Shown: one piece after another, positions 55,872-64,000 of the stretch
Position numbering within the stretch: position 1 is the stretch's first letter
Layout of the letters: each line of letters opens with the position of its first letter
Origin: Caprella mutica
Taxonomy: Eukaryota; Arthropoda; Malacostraca; Amphipoda; Caprellidae
DNA length: 64,000 nt
Direction: 5' to 3'
Assembly (NCBI GenBank): GCA_947561585.1
Contig: CANNZV010002338.1
Span: 1 to 64,000 of the forward strand
The notes under the pieces: model-generated
What the model was told of the DNA's origin: nothing
The model's input: only the letters and a program-made list of their open reading frames with translations
Databases searched by the model: none
Made by a program: the position numbers and the translations under genes

Positions 55872-56611
55872 GGCGGCGAGTGGTTTGTTCCAGTAATTTA
55901 ATGACCTATAATAACAATGTTATACAGTGAAACAGCTCATTTATTCTATATTTATTTTACAACCGTTTTTTGAATCGGTTCATTAACTTTTGATAGGTAT
56001 CTTTTCCGCCCTCTGATAGCAATAGTTGAATAGTTAGGTGATTATTTGTTTCATTTTCCTAATATATCTAGCATACACCTACAATATGTGAATCTATATT
56101 TTGGTTAAATGTCACGTGTTTTCTTTGACTCGTTCCCTTGCAATACACATAAATGTTGAACTTGTTTCACTGTCCCTCAAATCGTACTCACTATCGTACA
56201 TTTTTTTCATCCAACGTGAAAAAACTTTATTCCAGAAAAATTCCAGGCAATAATCAATGTTTGAAATTCATTCATTCGGGGCTTTTGTCCATTATCTGTT
56301 CGAAATAGTTCAAAGGGAATATTTTCCTTTGGAAATAGAACTTCTCTGACGGCATTCGAGAGCGGAGTAAAAAGTCCACCAGAGAAACAATAGCCTTATT
56401 AAAAAGTTTTGAGCAGTTGCACTCACTCGCAAGAAACAAATTCTCTTGGACTCTGCAGTGCCTACTCTTACAGATAAAAGAATTACTCTACTTTGTATCG
56501 GATGAGGAGTTTTTTGCGGTGAAAAGGATGAATATTCGGAGAATTTAATTCTGAGACGAAAAATCCTAAATATTATTTAGGGAAAGTTAGCTTCAAGAAT
56601 GAACTATTAAT
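55872..56611. other. Stretch without a supported gene
   Basis: If the candidate exon is real, its promoter would lie here. No TATA box or initiator stands out. 56330-56480 is of more balanced composition without a long open frame. Confidence 0.3.
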
Positions 56612-56774
56612 AGGGTAAGTTACGAATTATCGATCAGTATTACATCTACGGTCATATAAGAAAAAACGATATAAAAGTTATTAGATAGCACTGTGTAATA
56701 ACTATTATTTTTTTATCGTTTTTTCTTATATGACCGAATATGTAGTACTGACCAATAATTCGTAATTCACCCTA
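56612..56774. mobile_element. Family A MITE, short form
   Basis: AGGGTAAGTTACGAATTATC to ATTCGTAATTCACCCT. Arms TACGGTCATATAAGAAAAAA and mirror; centre TTAGATAGCACTGTGTAATA. Confidence 0.88.
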
Positions 56775-56956
56775 CTATAGAAAATATAGATATTAAGATT
56801 TAGTTTCAAAGCATGAGAGATTATTTCTGAGATTGAAAGAAGACAAGATATTCTAAACCTTCCCATATATATACTCTTTTTGATGATAAAACCATATATA
56901 AAGAATATATGTATTCAGTTTTTATTACCAACTGTGTTCTTTGTATTAAATCTCTA

Positions 56957-57155
56957 TACAGGGTGACCCACAAAAAAGTGTACCCAACTTAGACTTAATA
57001 TGAATATCATATTTAAAATTAATTGAAAAAAGTGGAAGTAAATTTAAATATTAGATTTTTTTCATGTATCCATTCTACCACCGCCATTGCTTGAGATTGT
57101 AAGTGTACGATATTTATATTAATTCAAACTTGGGTACACTTTTTTGTTAGTCAAT
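56957..57155. mobile_element. Family E MITE
   Basis: Left TACAGGGTGACCCACAAAAA. The right inverse CTTGGGTACACTTTTTTGTT is kept but the last GTCACCCTGTA is degenerate. The interior GTATCCATTCTACCACCGCC matches the other copies. Confidence 0.82.
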
Positions 57156-57638
57156 GAATTAAACAATACACATTTAATAATATCTAACAATAATAAATAA
57201 TTATTGTTATCTGGAAACTAATCAAATTGATTTTAGAAACTGATTAACTTGATCGAAAATACAATAAGTTGCTATCAAATCATAATACCATGATTTTCAA
57301 TGCTATTCGAAATCTTCGGAAAAACTAAATTTTGAACAATGACCACGAGGAACATATCGACACTGACTTCATTCTTGCCGGTCATTCATTCTCCTCAATT
57401 GCCTCGCACGGTGTAAAAAAACAAGCTGAGTTTCACCTCAGAGAATAGCCATTTGTTCGGAGTGAAGTCCGTAGATTTATCATCCATTAAGTCTATCACT
57501 TCATCACTGAGTTCTCTCTGTAAATCATTCCAGACGCAAACAAAAACTTTACCGATAGGTTATGAAAGGATCATTCATTTTGTAAGTTTTTTTTACAAAG
57601 CACTAAAATTGATTGGTAATTTTTTTTTTATATCAATT
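57156..57638. other. Stretch without a supported gene
   Basis: 57340-57560 is of more balanced composition, with short frames on both strands (for example an ATG frame at 57338 of 25 codons) and no recognised family. Confidence 0.3.
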
Positions 57639-57900
57639 AGGATATGTTCAGAATTGTCGGATGATTCTAAATTTTCGATCATATAAGAAAAAATATATAA
57701 TAACTTGTATATAATGTTTTTATTCATTCTTTTCATGATTCCATATTTCCATGTTTTTCAATGATACCTACAGGTATCACGTATACGATACCTGCAGGTA
57801 TCATATATACGAATTAATATATACGAATATATCATATTTTACTAAAGCAAAATGATACGATAGCTGCAGGTATCATAGATACGAATTAATACACACGAAT
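57639..57900. mobile_element. Degenerate family A element with multiplied cores
   Basis: The left arm GATATGTTCAGAATTGTCGG and TTTCGATCATATAAGAAAAA is recognisable. Instead of one core there are three: GATACCTACAGGTATC (about 57762), GATACCTGCAGGTATC (about 57787) and GATAGCTGCAGGTATC (about 57858), spaced by TATACGAATT-type links. No right arm was found. Confidence 0.6.
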
Positions 57901-58807
57901 ACTGAATATTTTACCAAAAATGATTTACACAATTAATCTAACAGAAGGGTTCATTGTAAGAATAATCAATAATACAACATAATCATCACAATGAATATAA
58001 TAACCGAATAGACATAACCGCTCATCTGAATCACTAGGTAATGCAGCTCTAGAATCAATTAAAGGGAGTCTCTATGAAGATCAATGAAGCAGCTTTGTTG
58101 TTGTTAATGAGAAGCACTTAGTGGTTACACTGCAGTACAACCTCTACAGTGTCTCTGAATTAAGACCTACATTGTGTGCCCATTAATGTGATCACTACGT
58201 GTTGCCTCTTTATTCTTAAATAGAATTGGACTAAAATACTGAGACAGGAGTCGATGTAAATTGTATTTGGAGAATTATATGAAATCATAATTGTAACTTT
58301 TTTGATGAATGTATTCATATTTTTCAAGCGATGTATAATATCTATGAAATGATATTCCAGTTAGAAAAAACTGAGTGCTAGTTTTTCAAAAAAATTGAAT
58401 CTTGTTCTACTTAAAAAATCGACATCTTAGTCAATTTTCAGTCTACATTCTGAGATAAATTCCTAAAATTTATATTTCAGATACCTGATAACCGAATATG
58501 GGTTATAAAGTATAGCACAATTAATGGAAACTGGTATGAATTGGTATACGTAGTTTATTGGAAATGAATAAAATAATAATCTTAAAAATGAAAAATTAAG
58601 TGTAATCTTCAAAAAGAAACAGAATAAAAACATTATCTACAATTGAATAAAAGTAAAAACCTTCACTTAATTTACAAAATAATTCATATTATCTTTTGAT
58701 TGTAGATAGTTAATGCGTTTATACTGCTTTTGTTCAAATTTCTTATTGATTATTACTTCTAATTCCAATATACTTACCACACCAATTTTACCTCCTATAT
58801 TTCGAAG
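57901..58807. other. AT-rich stretch, no supported gene
   Basis: A balanced patch at about 58090-58210 has no long open frame. The rest is AT-rich. Confidence 0.35.
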
Positions 58808-59693
58808 GTGCTAGGACAATTGCCACCCGCGGATAATTGCCACCCGCGGATAATTGCCACCCCCGGACAATTGCCACCCCCGGAAAATTGCCACCCAAAT
58901 GATTGATGCCAGGCCTCTTAACTTTAAAAATGGGGATAAAATATGTATGTTATTGTTGTACGATTAATTATTAATTATATACATTATAAGATAAAAAAAT
59001 ATTATTATTCGGTTTCTGAATGTTCTTTTTAAATCTTATATTTTTTTAAATCTTATGTCATCGAATACTTTATACCACTTCTTTAGAACGATTCAAAACT
59101 GTTTAATTCCATTCGTCTATAACATTTTCAGGATTTATGATTTTAAGAACATATTGTCACAACCCTAATTATATTGTCAGGATTCTTAACTTGTAAATTA
59201 TATTACTGGGTAGTAATATAAATACCTATTGTTTTTCCTTCAGCAAATAATTATAAATAAAGGCCTATTCCAGGCGAGATATTTCAATTCTATTAATGGA
59301 AAATCGTCTGCTTCAGTCATTTGGTTGACTATCTAATATGCCAATGAGCATCTCAACTCATAGATATCTTAGAATATGGATATTTGTTTATTAATGATAG
59401 TATTGATAAAGGAAGATATTTTTAATTCACTAAGGATATGATCGAATAAATAATGGAAATAATTCGTATAAAAACAACATATGGGAATAATTAATTTAAA
59501 AAAAAAATATCAAATGTGGAATGAAATTTTTTATGTTATTATGTATATACAATTAACAATTAATCGTACAAAATAATATACATATTTTATCACCATTTTT
59601 AAAGTTAAGAGGGCTGATAATGAATATTTGGGTGGCAATTGTCCGGGGGTGGTAATTATCCGCGTGGCAATTGTCCGGGGGTGGCAATTGACG
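58808..59693. mobile_element. Foldback-like element with TTGCCACCC terminal subrepeats
   Basis: The left end repeats GGACAATTGCCACCCCCG and GGATAATTGCCACCCGCG about five times (58810-58896). The right end (59628-59690) holds the inverse units GGGTGGCAATTGTCCGG. The arms continue inward well beyond the subrepeats: CCTCTTAACTTTAAAAATGG, GATAAAATATGTATGTTATT and GTACGATTAATTATTAATTA on the left have inverse partners at about 59520-59625. The inverted repeats are thus about 175 bp. Non-coding interior. Foldback-type architecture by knowledge of FB elements. Confidence 0.8.
59055..59170. mobile_element. Half of a family D MITE inside the foldback-like element
   Basis: ATCGAATACTTTATACCACT, AGAACGATTCAAAACTGTTT, CGTCTATAACATTTTCAGGA and the terminus CATATTGTCACAACCCT match the right half of family D. 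The left half is absent. Confidence 0.7.
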
Positions 59694-59722
59694 ATTTCGA
59701 ATCACTAGCATATATTGATATA

Positions 59723-59903
59723 TACAGGGTGAACCACAAAAAAGTGTACCTAAGTTTGAATTAATTTAAATTTCGTACATTCAATGACGGTGGTAGAATG
59801 GATACATGAAAAAAATTCCAATTTTTAAATTTACTTCAATTCATTTTATAACTACTTATACATACGATATTTCTATTAATTCTAAGTTGGGAGCACCCTG
59901 TAT
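59723..59903. mobile_element. Family E MITE, inverted interior
   Basis: TACAGGGTGAACCACAAAAA on the left and AGTTGGGAGCACCCTGTA on the right. The interior has GGTGGTAGAATGGATACATG, inverse to the other two copies. Confidence 0.85.
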
Positions 59904-60606
59904 ATTTCTAATTACATTTAAATCATAACATGTAGTTTTTCATTCGGAGTTTCATCAGTTGAAGTTGATTTTCTTCAAGCTCTGATAAATAGAAAGAAAT
60001 CTTAAGGAGTGCAAGTGAATGGTTATACTTTTTGCTCCGATTATTTGGCAAAAGTCAACTCGAGGACGACTTTTATTCCACGCCGGCAGATTTCTTCTGC
60101 TGTTTTTTCATTCCACTTGAAATTAATGACTTTGTTTAATTGCATGTGAGATTGAAAAGTGTAGAAGAAAGAAAATTCAGTCGCAGCAAAATATATGTGA
60201 ATGTATCTTTGAGAATGTTTTATTCGTGAATTTACGCGCGAGAATTTTGGGGACGAATGGTTTTAACGAAATTAATTCTGTGAAGACGGTTATACATCAT
60301 GTTTTTTATCGTTAATTAATTTTCGTGACAGTTAGCAATTAGTTATTTTAATTATTTTAGAAATAATTAGAGTAAGATAATAGGAGTTCAAAGGATCTAA
60401 GACTCTGAGTGCTAAAAAAAGATCAAATTGTTAAAAAAATCATTTGCCATATTCACAATCCAATAATAATTATTATCATTAATTTTTTTTGAGCCTTTAA
60501 TATTGTACCATTCATTCTTCAATTATTCATACATTATATATAAAATTCATCCCTCAATAAAGAATGTAAAATACCAGAAAACTAAATAGACATTGCAACA
60601 TACTGA
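59904..60606. other. Stretch without a supported gene
   Basis: 59930-60130 is of more balanced composition without a long open frame. The rest is AT-rich. Confidence 0.35.
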
Positions 60607-60846
60607 AATAAATATATAAGCTCCTTTTTCTTCTCCATTGAAGAAGACGAATCCAATATCGAACAAATTGTTTTGCCATTCAAAGCAGTTTGTGGATGTT
60701 TGAGTTACCGTTCTGTATGTAAGACATCCTCGCTAGATCTGTTATTTCCATCGGCTTCTGCCGGGAAATCAGAAGACAACTTTATTGTCGATGGCATCCC
60801 TTCGGTTCCGAATAACTTGGAAAAACAGTCACGAAAAGGAGAATAA
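60607..60846. CDS. Candidate exon island, strand unresolved
   Basis: Codon composition here is the least AT-driven of any non-repetitive open stretch in the right half. Plus reading: open from 60607 to TAA at 60844, with acceptor-like CTCCTTTTTCTTCTCCATTG then AAG; it includes PSASAGKSEDNFIVDGIPSV and ends LEKQSRKGE. Minus reading: acceptor TTATTGCAATGTAG, a 138-nt exon 60846-60709 ending at donor AACGGTAACT, including DCFSKLFGTEGMPSTIKLSS. The minus reading has both splice sites in phase; the plus reading would be a terminal exon. Neither product is recognised. Confidence 0.25.
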
Positions 60847-60924
60847 CTACATTGCAATAAAACTCACATCACATCTGGATCATATTGCTCTTCAAAATAA
60901 ATAAAATGAGAGGTTATTTATAAG

Positions 60925-61431
60925 GGGTGGCACCTCTAAGAATATAGTTTTAAAATATTATTACTTGTGGATATGTTTTTAACGATATTGGTGTTAAGGT
61001 GACAAGCTCATTGATTGGCTATGAGGTTGGCCAATAAGTGTATCAGGGCGTTCCACCTATAAACAAACATCAAGTGTGAAGTAAGACAAAATAGCGGATA
61101 CAATAAACTGCATTACAGGCATCTATGTGGAGTTTCTAAGATATTATTATTTGAAAAGCAATTTAATTTAACCAGAACTATATTCAAAAATGATGAGCTA
61201 ACAGGGGGTGGAGCACTTACCCTTTATAGCCCCGCCCCCTCCTACTTGCCAACCAATCAGAGCACAGCTTACTTAAAAGCCAATATCAATAAAAACATAC
61301 GTTCCTTTAGCAGATTATCGATAGAAGCGTATGCAGTGGAGACAGTATCTAAAAAACCTTATGCACAGCTTACTATATTTTTTTTAAATTGTAAACAGAA
61401 GAAACATTTCTTTATTGGGCACACTGCATAG
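60925..61431 (+). mobile_element. Dispersed element K, copy 3, carrying GC-box and CCAAT-box motifs
   Basis: Begins near GGGGTGGCACCTC and ends near TTTATTGGGCACAC. It contains ATTGGCT and GGCCAATAAG (about 61015-61038), GCCCCGCCCCCTCC at 61229 and CCAACCAATCAGAG at about 61250. AAAACCTTATGCACAGCTTA lies near the right end. The ATG frame at 61246-61431 begins inside it and is not conserved as a frame in copy 1. Confidence 0.72.
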
Positions 61432-61905
61432 AAGTACATGGGTGACATATCCATATAATATCAACAAATTTTTATCATAGGGTATTTTTATGATTCTTTA
61501 TTTTTGATAATGAATATATCCATGAATGTAAAAACTATGTGAAAATCAATGGAAAAAGTCAAAAGTATTATACAAGAACGTGTCTGATACATAAGTAAAT
61601 AAATGCTATAAAACCAGTGGGTATCCGTTTACTTTTAAAATGACATTCAGTAGGATATTCTTTGGTATTCATATGTAAGAGTGATATATAAATTTAAGCA
61701 GTGTTGTAAATAATACATACCACATGAAAATGTATTGGAAAACGAGTATATATTATTCATTATTATTGCTTTAATCAATATTTAGAAATAAACTGTTCAT
61801 TCGTTCATGTTGATTCATTCAATCTTTCCAATAAATAAAAGAAGGATTGAAGATTAAACGAAATGAAAAAATATCGTTAGTATAATTTTATTTACTCTTT
61901 AAATA
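61432..61905. other. AT-rich stretch, no supported gene
   Basis: Nothing seen. Confidence 0.4.
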
Positions 61906-62022
61906 GTGTAAGTTACGAATTATGAAAAAAAACATATAATAATAATGAAATAATAATCAATAAATCGTTTTTTCGTATATGACCGAAGATATGAAACCAA
62001 CCGATAATTCGTAACTTACCCA
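61906..62022. mobile_element. Family A MITE, internally deleted left arm
   Basis: The left end GTGTAAGTTACGAATTATGA lacks the CGGTCAGT..CGGTCATATAAG arm. The right arm CGTATATGACCGAAGATATG and the end CGATAATTCGTAACTTACCC are intact. Confidence 0.78.
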
Positions 62023-62331
62023 ATACCTCTGTTTATTTTCCAATTATGGATCCCATCAAATTAACTATAAATAAAACTCGGATTATCTGATCTGTTTTCC
62101 ACATCTCGTCGGTGGTGTTTTTATACTCTTTTCCTGAGATATTTTATGAAGCAGCTTCGTGTTCTGCATACCCTTATAATGAATCACTGTGTATCAAGTT
62201 AATTATAAAAGAAAACAATGGAGTAAGAGAGAATATTATGATTAACTATAAAATATATTTGAAAAAAGGACAATGGGATTTGCAAGCTTACATGATTATA
62301 TATTTCAGAAATTAGAGCAAGAGAAAAGGAT
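62023..62331. other. Stretch with an unrecognised open frame
   Basis: A plus frame (62112-62315; includes PEIFYEAASCSAYPYNESLC) lies between two family A copies. No domain or splice evidence. Confidence 0.2.
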
Positions 62332-62514
62332 AAAGGGTCCCGAGTTATTGGACGATTCCACAGTTTTGGACACGTAAGAGAAAAAATGTATAATAATTAT
62401 ATAACCTATACTTAAATTGGTTTCCATGTTACTTGCAGGTATCATGGATATGAATTAAAATATTCTTACCTCTCTGAAAATGTGAAACAGTCCGATAACT
62501 TGGAACTCACCCCA
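62332..62514. mobile_element. Family A MITE, diverged, with 34-bp core
   Basis: AAGGGTCCCGAGTTATTGGA to CCGATAACTTGGAACTCACC. A CGGACACGTAAG-like arm (GGACACGTAAGAGAAAAAAT) resembles the 54322 half copy. Degenerate core at about 62419-62452. Confidence 0.72.
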
Positions 62515-63165
62515 CTGCATTTTACAAGAGTTCGAGTATCACTTTGACCAGATGTTAAATTTTCATAGAAAATAGGTAGGCAATTTAAAACTCTTAGAAA
62601 CACAATAAATATGCAAATATTTAACCAATCAATCGGTTAATTATATACGTCCATGAAATTTACTTTAAATAATCAAAAACTCCCAAATTTCAGATTAGTT
62701 GTTCGATGCCTAGTTTCCGAATACTGTTTGTGTCAGTAAAATAATATAAATAATTGCATATTGTCTCACGGTTAAATATATTCAATATTATTTGAATAAT
62801 TAAAATAGTGATATCAAATCCTGAGAAACAATAATATTATGAAATGGCTAAACAAATCATATTACACAATAGCGACAGTGCAAATAGCCAAGGTTGTTAT
62901 TTAGAGAGTTATTTTAGAGTTCTCCTTATAAAATGCATTCAGGACACACAGAAAGGGAAATGCCTGAATAAATAGTCAATAAATTGAGCTTTGCTGATCT
63001 GAATGGGCCCTAGAGACAAGGCGTTCTACTGTCTTCTCAGAGTTATTTCTATTTATTAGCCTGCTTAGCATGAAAAAGGAACGGAATAATTATGAGTTGG
63101 TGACAATAGATGACGGTAGTTGGCTCTTTGCCATTCAATGATAATTTAGATTCCTTGTGAGAACT
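62515..63165. other. AT-rich stretch, no supported gene
   Basis: 62990-63150 is of more balanced composition without a long open frame. Confidence 0.35.
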
Positions 63166-63457
63166 GTTCGTAATTTGATGTTACACCTCTTCTGTGGTTC
63201 GTAATTTGATGTTACACCTTACTGTGGTTTGTAATTTTGATGGTACACCTCTTCTGTGGTTCGTAATTTGATGTTACACCTTACTGCGGTTTGTAATTTT
63301 GATGTTACACCTTACTGTGGTTTGTAATTTGATGTTACACCTCTTCTGTGGTTTGTAATTTGGTGTTACACCTTTTCTGCTCGTTATTTGATGGTACACC
63401 TTTTCTGCTCGTAATTCGATGTTACACATTTTCTGTGTTTCGTAATTTGATGTTTAA
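63166..63457 (+). repeat. About 30-bp degenerate tandem repeat, about 9-10 copies
   Basis: Unit GGTTTGTAATTTGATGTTAC followed by ACCTTACTGT or ACCTCTTCTGT. The period wobbles between about 25 and 31 bp, shorter toward the right end. Confidence 0.9.
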
Positions 63458-63909
63458 AAATTGGATCTTCAAATAACTAATCATTGTATATTGTATCAGT
63501 TATACATTTTCTCCTAAATTATATGGAAACTTCATGTTAAATTAGTACAGAAATTTCACCACTGTCACGTCGGTCAATTTTCTTGGGCTATTCTCCGCAT
63601 CTGCTTCAATAATTCCCAAAATTTTCAGCAAATCTCACAAAATTGAGGATTTATCGACAAAAACCTCCGATTGTCTTCCTTTTCCGCAATTAATTTGGGG
63701 GAAATATTTCATTTCTCTTTGGGAACTAAAACAATTACAGTCTTTGTTTATGATAACCAGGAATGAAGATGTTACTAGTAGTGAGGAGCAGAAATTAACG
63801 ACAAACAGCAGTTGAGAAACAAGATGGTGAATGGTTAAATTTATATGTCGTATTGGTCATTCTAATAAAAATAAGCTCATTTTTGTTTCTGCATGAAATG
63901 ATGGAGAGT
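63458..63909. other. Stretch without a supported gene
   Basis: Non-repetitive. 63560-63700 is slightly more balanced in composition; no open frame support. Confidence 0.35.
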
Positions 63910-63938
63910 TTCTGTTGTTGTTGTTGTTGTAGTTGTTT

Positions 63939-63970
<32 letters not shown>

Positions 63971-63971
63971 G
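63910..63971 (+). repeat. (TGT)n microsatellite
   Basis: TGTTGTTG runs for about 20 trinucleotides with two interruptions (TGTAGTTGTTTTTG). Confidence 0.95.
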
Positions 63972-64000
63972 GTAAAATTAATAACTGCCTATTAGTTTGA

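Overview
The window is AT-rich, repeat-dense eukaryotic DNA, most likely intergenic or long-intronic sequence from an insect. The dispersed inverted-repeat elements and the many short-unit tandem arrays would suit a hemipteran such as a planthopper, but that is inference from style and no species marker was seen. No bacterial operon structure, rRNA, tRNA, CRISPR array, viral gene or intact transposase was found. No complete protein-coding gene can be supported. Most open frames over about 100 codons lie inside tandem arrays and exist only because a short unit without stop codons is repeated.

Layout. 1-14 kb: a 57-bp tandem repeat, palindromic MITEs (1206-1475, 3992-4216), a GC-box/CCAAT-box dispersed element (6815-7352), a composite foldback-like element with GC-rich terminal subrepeats (7840-9490), minisatellites (10497-10672, 11888-12520) and a stretch of more ordinary composition (about 11-14 kb) that holds the best exon-like signals of the left half. 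14-31 kb: minisatellites with units of 136, 42, 39, 32, 42, 28, 16 and about 60 bp, plus hairpin elements. 31-46 kb: MITEs of several families, arrays with 48-, 44-, 32- and 22-bp units, and a GTCGAC-rich subrepeat. 46.4-48.5 kb: two adjacent large arrays (27/29-bp and 17-bp units). 49-64 kb: the densest MITE zone, including a 1-kb nest of three concentric palindromes (52949-53965), a MITE inside a MITE (54753-55292), a foldback-like element (58808-59693) and further copies of the earlier families.

Dispersed families are named here for cross-reference. A: GGGTAAGTTACGAATTATCG ends, about 11 copies. B: CAGTAGAACTCCTCTATAG ends, pogo-like. C: CAGTAAAACTCCTGAGTTAT ends, pogo-like. D: AGGGTTGTGACAATATG ends. 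E: TACAGGGTGACCCAC ends. F: CTTCACACTTGCGTTT ends. G: the concentric palindrome. H and I: single palindromic elements. J: CACACTGGTG-type elements. K: the GC-box/CCAAT element. L: a repeat present at 296-640 and inverted at 35465-35800. M: the CCGTACACACGTA element. All are non-autonomous as seen.

A few short stretches have exon-like signals (splice-site consensus, open frame, less AT-rich codons). They are listed as low-confidence candidates because open frames of this size are expected by chance in a window this large. Repeat edges were read by eye and may be off by several bases.
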